A stretch of 5,893 bases of DNA. It comes from Pirellulaceae bacterium (GTDB lineage: Bacteria; Planctomycetota; Planctomycetia; Pirellulales; Pirellulaceae). A program made the position numbers and the translations under genes. Of the stretch, positions 1 through 5,637 are shown one piece after another. The stretch spans positions 1-5,893 of the forward strand of contig JADLDX010000431.1 of the NCBI GenBank assembly GCA_020846515.1, given 5' to 3'. The notes beneath the pieces are model-generated. The model did no database searches. It was not told the DNA's origin and was given only the letters and a program-made list of their open reading frames with translations. How positions within the stretch are numbered: the stretch's first letter is position 1; each line of letters begins with the position of its first letter.

Positions 1-2730
1 ATCGGCTTCAAACTCCAAACGAGACGCAAGTCGGAGCGCATTGCCATCGATCGTGAATCGCGCGTTGTCGTCATCGCCGCCACCAACTGCCAAGGAATAT
101 TTAAGTTGTGTTGCTCCGTTCGGATCGATCGCGTCAAAAGTCCCGATGGATGTATCGATGGCCGCGGATTCATTGATAGGAGCGCCGGTAAAGGTCAAAC
201 TTGTTGGTGGACGATCGATATCCAATTTCCAAAGTTCGCGACCGATGCCTTCTCCCCAGCCAGAGAAGAACAGATTCGTGCCAACAACCGTGGGAGATTG
301 CGGGTCGGATCCGCCAGAGCCGGGAATGATGTCATCCAGCTGTTGCACAGACTTTCCATCGCTCATCCACAGTTCTTCACCGGACGCCGTGTGCGCTTTG
401 AACACTAACATACCGGCTGCGCTGGTGAAGTTCGACAAGCGTTTGGCTGGCAGCGTCCCGGCTACTGTCAAGCTATTGGCAGAGAACGTCATGATACGTT
501 TTTGGCCAGCAGTGCCCGCAGCAAAGAACAGCGTGCCGTTAACATTGGTTAGCCCGACTGGTTCATCGACCTCTGCGATCAAGCGATTGCGCGTTCCCTC
601 CAATTCCCAAACACCAAACTTGCCAAAGTTACACGCGGTCATGCTGATGTAGTAATACTTTGTGCCAATCACTACACCTTGGTTCGTCTCGAAGGGGGCA
701 CCAGGACAAAATGTGTTGACACGTTCTGGCTGGCCGTTGGAATTGAATCTCCAAAAATCCAGCCCTATGACTTCGTTGCCCTGCGTGAACAGTGTCCGAC
801 CGTCGAGGGTGAACATATCGAAGATGTTGTACCGCGATGGTCGAATCAAGAATGACGTGCCTGGCCGGGTACCATCGCTCTTCCACCACTCCTCCACCGC
901 TTGGGGAGTGATCCTTCGAAAAACCAACTCGTCGTTCAGATTCAGCAACCGTGCGTTGATTATTGCGTGTCCAGGTATGAGTTCGGTTGTCAAAGACCGC
1001 GTACCTGCTATTGTGCCATCGCTGACCCACAAAGCCCCACCGTGCTGATCGTCGTCGGCAACGAAGTAAACCTTGTCTCTGACGACCGTTAAGTCCCTGA
1101 TATTGCGAAAGCGGCTATTGCCGAGGGAAATAGTGCCGGCAGACGTGCCATCGCTGCGCCACAGCGTAAACTCGGACGAGAAGAAAAGGGTCCTGCCGAT
1201 AGCCACAAATGGTACCCATTCGTCCACACCTCGCGTGACACTGGGGTAAAAGGAAGTTCCTTTAAGCAGGTAAGTTCCCGCGGCGGTGCCGTCGCTGCGC
1301 CATAGCTCCGAACCGTACGTAGACTCGTTGGCTGAAAAATATAAGACGCCTTGACCATTGATCAAGTTGCGTGGATTCGAGCTGGCCGTCTGGTTGAGTG
1401 CACTGCTAACCAATTGAGTTGTGCCCGGCGTGCCCATGCTGGTCCATAACTCATGAACGCCCGCAAAAAAAGTGAGTTGGTTATGAACAATCGTAAAGTT
1501 GCGTGGATACGAGCCATTACCGCCGGGTACGATGTCCCCTAAGAATTGAAGGGTGGATGAAGTCGGGATATAGCTCCACAACTCGGGACCACGCGCATCA
1601 TTGCCCAAGAGATACAGGACATTGTTGTTGACGGCTGCTGGATGTACGCCAAGGTTTCCGAAGCTAGGATCGGTCACTGGACCGGTGCCAGCGACTGTAC
1701 CATCGGAACTCCACAGCTTGTCGTAGTTACCAAAGCCAAAATAGATTTTGCCTGAGAGTTCGAGCATGCTCGCAATCAATCCCGTATTGGGGGGCACTTG
1801 CAGAAGCAGCTTCGTACCTTGCGCGGTGCCGTCGGTCACCCATAAACGCTCGCCTTGTTCGGTTACAAAGAACAATTGGCGCCCAAAGCTCTTAAAGCGT
1901 TGTGGATAGGCGTCGTTGTCGCTCAGGTTTAAGTCGGCTATCAATTTTGTGCCAGCGCTGGTGCCGTCGCTGATCCACAATTCGCGGCCGACAACTGGGG
2001 CGCTGGCGTTGAAGATCAACTTGCCATTCCAGTTGTAGAGACTGTAGGGAACTGAGTCGCGCGAGCCTGGATTGATGTCCTTGACTAGTGTCGTACCAAC
2101 TGGTGTGCCATCGGTGCGCCAAAGTTCTGTGCCATCTTGGCTCATATCCGCTGAGAAGTAGAGTGTGCCCGAAACGTTTACCATATCGGCAATTGGAAAA
2201 CGATTGTCGCTGCCCGCAGCCGATGCCACGAGTTGCGTGCCGTCAGGTGTGCCATCGGATTTCCATAACTGCCAGCCGACACTGGGAATGATAGCTTTGA
2301 AGAATAGTGTGCTGTTAACCGCTGTGGCCAGGCCGACCTCGACGCCAGTCGCCCCAGGTACTAGTTCACGAACCAGTACAGTTCCTGTTGCCGTACCGTC
2401 GCTCTTCCACAGTTCGTTACCCCGCTCGCCATCGTTGGCAGTAAAGTAGAGCAGCCCGTTGACGTTGACGAGATTCTGCACGTCCGAACTACCGGTACCG
2501 GGATGGATATCTTTGAGCAAGACCGTTCCGGCAGGTGTACCATCGGTGCGCCACAACTCTTCACCGAATCCGTCAGAGTGAGCCGAGAAATAAGCCACGC
2601 CACCCACTTCAACCATAGGGCCAGGAAACACTTCTCCGTATCGCTGAGGATTGATGTCTTCTACCAATTGAGCGGCCAACAGATGTCGGGGTTCGAGGAG
2701 TTCGGAAGTTAGATGACGTCGCTTGAGCAT
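1..2730 (-). CDS. Giant ELWxxDGT-repeat protein with LEPRxLL N-terminus and cadherin-like domain (partial, C-terminus beyond left edge)
   Basis: The reverse strand from the ATG at 2730-2728 to base 1 is one open frame of exactly 910 codons with no stop. Residues 12-19 read LEPRHLLA, the LEPRxLL motif found near the N-terminus of many planctomycete secreted or surface proteins. No classical hydrophobic signal peptide is visible. Residues about 57-840 hold 18 units marked by the Trp of ELWxxDGTxxGT. Eleven keep the DGTxxGT core; those near 385, 429, 660, 708, 749, 788 and 834 are degenerate. From about residue 840 the sequence (INESAAIDTSIGTFDAIDP, then FTIDGNALRLAS) matches the start of a cadherin-like repeat, interrupted by the edge. 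In-frame TAA at 2782-2784 lies upstream with no other ATG or GTG between. The Shine-Dalgarno is weak. Repeats of this type are thought to form beta-propeller-like folds; an adhesive or cell-surface role is inference. The full protein is probably far longer. The only cysteines are C675 and C700. Confidence 0.95.
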   Translation of the reverse strand, partial: MLKRRHLTSELLEPRHLLAAQLVEDINPQRYGEVFPGPMVEVGGVAYFSAHSDGFGEELWRTDGTPAGTVLLKDIHPGTGSSDVQNLVNVNGLLYFTANDGERGNELWKSDGTATGTVLVRELVPGATGVEVGLATAVNSTLFFKAIIPSVGWQLWKSDGTPDGTQLVASAAGSDNRFPIADMVNVSGTLYFSADMSQDGTELWRTDGTPVGTTLVKDINPGSRDSVPYSLYNWNGKLIFNASAPVVGRELWISDGTSAGTKLIADLNLSDNDAYPQRFKSFGRQLFFVTEQGERLWVTDGTAQGTKLLLQVPPNTGLIASMLELSGKIYFGFGNYDKLWSSDGTVAGTGPVTDPSFGNLGVHPAAVNNNVLYLLGNDARGPELWSYIPTSSTLQFLGDIVPGGNGSYPRNFTIVHNQLTFFAGVHELWTSMGTPGTTQLVSSALNQTASSNPRNLINGQGVLYFSANESTYGSELWRSDGTAAGTYLLKGTSFYPSVTRGVDEWVPFVAIGRTLFFSSEFTLWRSDGTSAGTISLGNSRFRNIRDLTVVRDKVYFVADDDQHGGALWVSDGTIAGTRSLTTELIPGHAIINARLLNLNDELVFRRITPQAVEEWWKSDGTRPGTSFLIRPSRYNIFDMFTLDGRTLFTQGNEVIGLDFWRFNSNGQPERVNTFCPGAPFETNQGVVIGTKYYYISMTACNFGKFGVWELEGTRNRLIAEVDEPVGLTNVNGTLFFAAGTAGQKRIMTFSANSLTVAGTLPAKRLSNFTSAAGMLVFKAHTASGEELWMSDGKSVQQLDDIIPGSGGSDPQSPTVVGTNLFFSGWGEGIGRELWKLDIDRPPTSLTFTGAPINESAAIDTSIGTFDAIDPNGATQLKYSLAVGGGDDDNARFTIDGNALRLASRLEFEAD
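222..2562 (-). repeat. Tandem ELWxxDGT coding repeats, 18 units
   Basis: The phase-marking Trp (CCA on the plus strand) falls at residues 60, 108, 156, 204, 252, 297, 340, 385, 429, 477, 524, 568, 616, 660, 708, 788 and 834, with a Phe at 749 in the equivalent place. The first five are exactly 48 codons (144 bases) apart; later steps run from 39 to 48. At DNA level the signature on the plus strand is gtgccatcg or gtgccgtcg followed by a ccacaactc-like word. Between signatures each unit carries a conserved LYFSAN-like beta strand. This is coding repetition, not a noncoding array. Confidence 0.9.
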
Positions 2731-2810
2731 GAGCGATAACTTCGTAAGGCGTGGTGCAAATACGCGTGGCAGATAAGCAGTTTAGTCAGATGGTAACTCC
2801 GGCAGAAAGC

Positions 2811-2840
2811 ATTATAGGGCGATTTGCAACGCGTTGGCTT
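2811..2840 (-). promoter_or_regulatory. Possible promoter for the giant repeat protein
   Basis: On the reverse strand a perfect TATAAT lies at 2816-2811. The matching -35 position, 18 bases upstream at 2840-2835, reads AAGCCA, a poor match. Transcription would begin near 2804, leaving a leader of about 74 bases. It is the only consensus -10 in this gap, but promoter rules in planctomycetes are poorly known and the -35 is weak. Confidence 0.25.
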
Positions 2841-2991
2841 GCGATTCACCACCAGAGAAAAGGAACAACTTCACGGATTTTGATGGGGAAGCTTCAGATC
2901 ACTAACGCTGGCCGCTTGACAACGACGGTCATCAAAAGGCACGTTGGCGGTTAACTATCTGTCAGCCATCGGCTAGCTAGTCTGCTTCTGA

Positions 2992-3390
2992 CTAAGGCGG
3001 CATCCAATCAAGCAATCGAAGGTTGGGCACGGAGGAAAAATCGGCTGTGTTGTGGGTTACGAGAGTCAGATCAAGATGCAACGCTGTTGCAGCGAGCAAG
3101 GCGTCGATGTCGGGCATCGGAGTTCCTGCGTCAAGCAGAGTTCCTCGAAGCCTTCCGTACTCCAGCGCAATTTGCAGGTCTACATCAATGATGTCCATAG
3201 AATCAATGAATTCTATGACAGTCTGTTTAGATCGAGCACCGGCGTTCCCACGCTGTACCCAAGTCCAAAGTTCGCCTGCTGTGATCACAGAGATCGCAGA
3301 TCCGCCAGAATACTGGAGAAATTTGCCCCAAACGTTTCTATCACCTTTCAGGTACGCAGAGCAGATGTTGGTGTCAATCAAGAACTTCAA
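2992..3390 (-). CDS. vapC: VapC-type PIN-domain ribonuclease toxin
   Basis: A 132-residue protein, normal length for a single PIN domain. It starts MKFLIDTNICSAYLKG with the first metal-binding Asp (D6). The second acidic residue is E40 in ITAGELW, then MPDIDALLAATAL supplies D94 and D96, and VTHNTADFSSVPNLRLLDW supplies N114 and D117 near the end. These are the metal-site residues of VapC ribonucleases, which cleave RNA (often tRNA or rRNA) and are held inactive by VapB. The start codon is TTG at 3390-3388; AGGAG with 7 bases of spacing precedes it and no ATG is available in frame. The TTG overlaps the antitoxin TGA as TTGA, so translation is probably coupled. The stop is TAG at 2994-2992. 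No convincing terminator follows. The catalytic residues are intact, so it is probably functional; its RNA target cannot be read from the sequence. Confidence 0.92.
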   Translation of the reverse strand: MKFLIDTNICSAYLKGDRNVWGKFLQYSGGSAISVITAGELWTWVQRGNAGARSKQTVIEFIDSMDIIDVDLQIALEYGRLRGTLLDAGTPMPDIDALLAATALHLDLTLVTHNTADFSSVPNLRLLDWMPP

Positions 3391-3638
3391 GCACCTTCTC
3401 CTCGGCGGTTGAGTCGTCGCTGCTGATGGTTCCAGTCCATGTAGCGGTCAAGATCTGAGGCATCTTCGGCGCAGCCACCAAATAGCTCTTTCAGCTTGTC
3501 TGCTCGTTCCGATGCCGAGAGCTTAGCTTTACGAACGGTGACATTGACTTTTGAGCCATCAGGGAGGCTTGGTGGGCGATCCAGCTTGATGGACTGCCCC
3601 TGCAAGATTCCTTGGAAAGATTCTGTTGTATCCGCCAT
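3387..3638 (-). CDS. vapB: VapB-type antitoxin (cognate of the PIN toxin)
   Basis: An 83-residue protein encoded directly before the toxin and overlapping it by 4 bases. Residues 8-36 (FQGILQGQSIKLDRPPSLP, then DGSKVNVTVRK) resemble the small beta-rich N-terminal domain of AF2212/DUF104-like VapB antitoxins, in which such a segment dimerises and can bind operator DNA. The C-terminal half (about residues 41-83) is charged, with LKELFGGCAEDASDLDRYM then an Arg-rich tail, the usual pattern for a tail that wraps the toxin. I chose the ATG at 3638-3636 because GGAG sits 6 bases before it; the ATG at 3650, four codons earlier, has no Shine-Dalgarno. The antitoxin role rests mainly on position and layout, since VapB sequences are very divergent. 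The exact subfamily is uncertain. Confidence 0.8.
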   Translation of the reverse strand: MADTTESFQGILQGQSIKLDRPPSLPDGSKVNVTVRKAKLSASERADKLKELFGGCAEDASDLDRYMDWNHQQRRLNRRGEGA

Positions 3639-3677
3639 ATCGCACTCCATCGGGTAAAACCACGTCTCGACAACTTT

Positions 3678-3706
3678 ATCTTACGTTGACCTGGCTGTTC
3701 TCGCAA
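3678..3706 (-). promoter_or_regulatory. Probable vapBC promoter
   Basis: Reading the reverse strand, TTGCGA (3706-3701) and TAAGAT (3683-3678) are separated by 17 bases, a sigma70-like arrangement. The predicted transcription start is near 3671, giving a leader of about 33 bases before the chosen vapB ATG. The -35 lies inside the dyad at 3693-3718, as expected for an antitoxin-repressed promoter. This is prediction from sequence only. Confidence 0.4.
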
Positions 3707-3718
3707 ATAGGAACAGGC
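3693..3718. promoter_or_regulatory. Inverted repeat over the vapBC -35, candidate VapB operator
   Basis: The arms GGCTGTTC (3693-3700) and GAACAGGC (3711-3718) pair at 7 of 8 positions, with a perfect CTGTTC/GAACAG core and a 10-base spacer. The spacer contains the predicted -35 hexamer. VapB-VapC complexes commonly bind such dyads to repress their own operon; that this one is used is inference. Confidence 0.35.
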
Positions 3719-3804
3719 GGCGCTCAAAAGAGACCCTTGCGTTCTGAGGAATACTGACTAGCTAATCGGAACTTTTGCTCACTCACGATTAACTAGAGGT
3801 GCTT

Positions 3805-3978
3805 ATGGAATCTCGACCTTCTGCTCAGTCAATTGGAATCCAAACGGCTACCACGCTTATCGTAAGGCTCATGATACGCTATCTCTCTTCACACTCGCTG
3901 ATGGATCGATGCATGAGGCACTCGCGCTTTTGTCTTGAGCACGCCGACACACCATCGGTGGCAGGGGACTCTCGATAA
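3805..3978 (+). CDS. Possible small protein, 57 residues, unknown function
   Basis: An ATG at 3805 opens 57 codons ending at TAA 3976-3978. The Shine-Dalgarno is good: AGAGG at 3795-3799 with 5 bases of spacing. The product begins MESRPSAQSIGIQTATTLIV, is basic in its middle (RLMIRYL, then MDRCMRHSRF), and has two Cys and no recognisable domain or clear membrane span. It lies on the same strand as the 98-residue gene and ends 46 bases before it, so co-transcription is possible. A frame of this length can arise by chance; only the ribosome binding site argues for it. Confidence 0.22.
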   Translation: MESRPSAQSIGIQTATTLIVRLMIRYLSSHSLMDRCMRHSRFCLEHADTPSVAGDSR

Positions 3979-4024
3979 CGGTCGATGTGCTTAAGATGAC
4001 GATTTATTACGAAGCTGGGGAGAT

Positions 4025-4321
4025 ATGACCACCAACCGACCTATTGTTCCTGGCATCACAATCAATGCGCAAGGACAAGCCAACATTGACGCTTCCATGA
4101 GCGAAGTACTTTTCGATCTTGCCATTAAACTGGAGGAGGTCACCAATTTGCCTGTGGATGTACAGCACGTGGTTGCGGCTCTCGTTCTCGCGGAAAGAAG
4201 TGGTGACGTTGCTCCAACCCAAGCCATCTCAGCCAGTGACAGTGTGCTTGTGAGCAGCTTGGTGAGCCACGTAAAATCGGTGTTTGCATTGTTTGGCGGC
4301 CAACTGGGCGACGACGACTAG
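4025..4321 (+). CDS. Hypothetical protein, 98 residues
   Basis: ATG at 4025 is preceded by GGGGAG at 4017-4022, a strong though closely spaced (2-base) ribosome binding site. The product starts MTTNRPIVPGITINAQGQAN, has a probable helix around residues 25-40 (MSEVLFDLAIKLEEVTNLP), a hydrophobic segment about 44-56 (VQHVVAALVLAE), a Ser/Ala-rich linker, a second amphipathic helix about 75-90 (LVSSLVSHVKSVFALFGG) and an acidic end (GDDD). There is no signal peptide, metal motif or family I recognise. The two-helix layout suggests a small cytosolic, perhaps oligomeric, protein, which is inference. It lies 70 bases upstream of the hydrolase start on the same strand and may share its transcript. 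The frame is longer than the competing minus-strand frames, which lack comparable start signals. Confidence 0.6.
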   Translation: MTTNRPIVPGITINAQGQANIDASMSEVLFDLAIKLEEVTNLPVDVQHVVAALVLAERSGDVAPTQAISASDSVLVSSLVSHVKSVFALFGGQLGDDD

Positions 4322-4391
4322 ATGGCAGCCCTGGGGAAGCATGCTTGGTAGCGCAGCGTAACACTATGTGTTTTCAACCTGGAGAGTATTC

Positions 4392-5345
4392 ATGCAACGT
4401 CGATCGTTCTTAGCATGTTCCGCAGTTGGCATGTCAGTGCTGGGATTACAATCCACGCTGGCGCTCTATGGTCCAGATAATCTTGAGCTCATCGACTGCC
4501 ACACACATTTCTACGATCCTACGCGACGCGAAGGCGTGCCGTGGCCGGCTAAAGAGTCGACTCTGTATCGCAAAGTGCTGCCCGAACATCTGCGTGCTCT
4601 CCAAAAGTTCCGCGCAGTAACGGGTATCGTGATTGTCGAAGCCAGTCCCTGGGTCGAGGATAACCAATGGCTGCTGGATTTGGCCAAAGACGATCCATTT
4701 ATCGTCGGAATCGTCGGCAATCTCAAACTCGGCGAACCTGGATTTGAACAAAACCTACGGCGTTTTGCAGGCAACCCGCTTTATCGGGGCATTCGTGCGA
4801 ACGTCGCTGTAGTGCAGCAATTGATCGACAAGAATGATTTCGCAGATCTCCGGCTCCTGGCAGAACTCGATCTATCGCTCGATGTGAACGGAGGTCCCGA
4901 GACACCGGCGGTGCTGGGGAGGCTGGCAAGCAAGTTGCCGACGCTGCGGATCGTGCTCAACCACATTGGTAATGTGCGAATCACGTCGGACGCACCGCCA
5001 GCGGCATGGCAAGCCGGCATAGCTGAAGCGGCCCAATACTCCAACGTTTTTGTGAAAGTCTCTGCGCTGGTTGAGGGAGCTGCACACACAGGCCAGCCGG
5101 CGCCAAGCGAACTCGATTTTTACCGTCCTTACATGAACGTCGTTTGGCAAGCCTTCGGTGACCAGCGAGTCATCTTCGGCAGTAACTGGCCGGTTAGCGA
5201 GCGAGCGGCTGATTACCAGACACTCCAGCGGCTCGCGCTAGAATATGCTTTTGAGCGCGGCGAACAAGCGACCCGACAGTTTTGCTCACTTAATGCCCTG
5301 CGGGCTTATCAATGGCTTCAACGCGGCCCCGCCAACAAACATTAA
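4392..5345 (+). CDS. Amidohydrolase-2 family (COG3618-like) TIM-barrel hydrolase with twin-arginine-type leader
   Basis: A 317-residue protein of the amidohydrolase family 2 fold, related to lactonases and other COG3618 hydrolases. MQRRSFLACSAVGMSVLGL is a twin-arginine-like leader (RRSFL then a hydrophobic core), so export to the periplasm is likely. The mature part opens with LIDCHTHFYDP, giving the strand-1 residues D35, H37 and H39. Strands follow at VTGIVIVEAS (77-85), FIVGIVGNL (103-111), YRGIRANV (131-138), LSLDVNGGP (161-169) and LRIVLNHIGN (185-194, H191). FVKVSALVE is at 220-228 and the strand-8 motif RVIFGSNWPVSER at 259-271. That motif is usually FGSDWPV, so N265 replaces a normally acidic residue. 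I chose ATG 4392 because GGAG lies 7 bases before it and it puts RR at residues 3-4; a GTG at 4368 is in frame but lacks a Shine-Dalgarno. The substrate is unknown; lactones or sugar-derived esters are known for the family. Confidence 0.93.
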   Translation: MQRRSFLACSAVGMSVLGLQSTLALYGPDNLELIDCHTHFYDPTRREGVPWPAKESTLYRKVLPEHLRALQKFRAVTGIVIVEASPWVEDNQWLLDLAKDDPFIVGIVGNLKLGEPGFEQNLRRFAGNPLYRGIRANVAVVQQLIDKNDFADLRLLAELDLSLDVNGGPETPAVLGRLASKLPTLRIVLNHIGNVRITSDAPPAAWQAGIAEAAQYSNVFVKVSALVEGAAHTGQPAPSELDFYRPYMNVVWQAFGDQRVIFGSNWPVSERAADYQTLQRLALEYAFERGEQATRQFCSLNALRAYQWLQRGPANKH

Positions 5346-5609
5346 CAAGGGCGATTGATGAACTCCTAACTCACTTGCTGCCCAACTCAAGCTCGACCAT
5401 GCATCGACCGCCTCCAGCGCACGGCGACAGGCCGCCTGTTCATGTCTTGGTTTACCGGTGGCACCAAAAGAGCCCCGAGCCGGAAAATACTCAGGACGGT
5501 TCGTCCTGGGTGATAAGCTGTGAGTTGGGACATTGCGACTACGGGAGTCTTCCTGAAGCTTGGTAGGCCTGGCTCATTCGAGAAATGACCCTTTGATTCG
5601 ACGCGATCT
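5346..5609. other. Intergenic region after the hydrolase
   Basis: No supported gene lies between the hydrolase stop and the promoter at 5610. The frames here on both strands lack a ribosome binding site and any recognisable motif. The clearest structure is the hairpin at 5490-5510. There is no T-tract terminator directly after the hydrolase stop. Confidence 0.6.
5490..5510. other. Compact hairpin with 9-bp stem and 3-base loop
   Basis: CTCAGGACG (5490-5498), loop gtt, CGTCCTGGG (5502-5510) form a 9-bp stem with one T-G wobble, seven of the pairs being perfect Watson-Crick next to the loop. On the plus strand no T-run follows. On the minus strand the stem is followed by a short T-rich stretch (tatttt), so it resembles a weak terminator for leftward transcription, although no leftward gene ends here. 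It may instead be a protein-binding dyad or an RNA-stabilising stem. Confidence 0.4.
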
Positions 5610-5637
5610 TTGACAAAACGCACTTTTGATCTATACT
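5610..5637 (+). promoter_or_regulatory. Strong sigma70-type promoter for the HTH regulator gene
   Basis: TTGACA at 5610-5615 is a perfect -35 and TATACT at 5632-5637 is a near-perfect -10, separated by 16 bases. The predicted start point is about 5643-5645, some 33 bases before the TTG start at 5677. Its -10 lies within the spacer of the TTTTGAT/ATCAAAA dyad, so a bound repressor would block it. Confidence 0.65.

Larger units (their letters stand above)
3651..4024. other. Intergenic region between vapBC and the 98-residue gene
   Basis: This 374-base stretch separates divergently transcribed genes. It holds the predicted vapBC promoter and dyad at its left end and a possible 57-codon ORF at 3805-3978. 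The remainder shows no RNA gene, insertion-sequence end or T-tract terminator that I can support. I could not identify a convincing plus-strand promoter for the gene at 4025. Confidence 0.6.

Noticed and set aside
41..1092. Several plus-strand open frames (41-652, 106-408, 662-1048, 901-1092)
   Set aside because: They lie antisense to the continuous 910-codon repeat gene, have low-complexity translations typical of its complement, and show no family motif.
222..2562. Regularly spaced DNA words suggesting a CRISPR-like or noncoding tandem array
   Set aside because: The conserved words decode to ELWxxDGT in one continuous frame and the 144-base period is a multiple of three; the units are too long and too variable for CRISPR.
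629..2612. Minus-strand frames 629-1030, 1089-1358, 1892-2122, 2361-2612 and plus-strand frames 2088-2712
   Set aside because: They are alternative-frame shadows of the repetitive gene; repeated ELWxxDGT DNA produces repeated spurious frames.
2751..2954. 67-codon plus-strand frame beginning with GTG
   Set aside because: No Shine-Dalgarno, no recognisable motif, and it opposes the putative promoter region of the repeat gene.
3023..3727. Plus-strand frames 3023-3412 and 3052-3426 and minus-strand frame 3491-3727
   Set aside because: They overlap vapC or vapB in other frames; only the vapBC frames carry PIN and antitoxin features.
2974..3764. 9-bp inverted repeat TAGCTAGTC (2974-2982) / GACTAGCTA (3756-3764) flanking vapBC, as possible mobile-element ends
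   Set aside because: The match does not extend, the core CTAGCTAG is itself palindromic, no target-site duplication is visible, and a 9-bp match between the two flanks is not surprising by chance.
4337..4346. AAGCATGCTT palindrome between the 98-residue gene and the hydrolase
   Set aside because: A 10-base self-palindrome without extension, T-run or overlap with a promoter; too short to call.
3991..4364. Minus-strand frames 3991-4227, 4007-4222 and 4140-4364
   Set aside because: They are antisense to the 98-residue gene, which has the better ribosome binding site and a plausible protein composition.
4368..4391. GTG at 4368 as the hydrolase start
   Set aside because: It has no Shine-Dalgarno and would place eight residues ahead of the twin-arginine leader; ATG 4392 has GGAG at good spacing.
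4426..5150. Frames within or antisense to the hydrolase (4426-4620, 4446-4751, 4511-4774, 4723-4929, 4781-5089, 4872-5150)
   Set aside because: All overlap the well-supported hydrolase and show no independent motif.
5381..5529. 9-bp inverted repeat CCCAACTCA (5381-5389) / TGAGTTGGG (5521-5529) as ends of a miniature element
   Set aside because: No extension of the arms and no flanking duplication; dozens of such 9-bp pairs are expected by chance in a window of this size.
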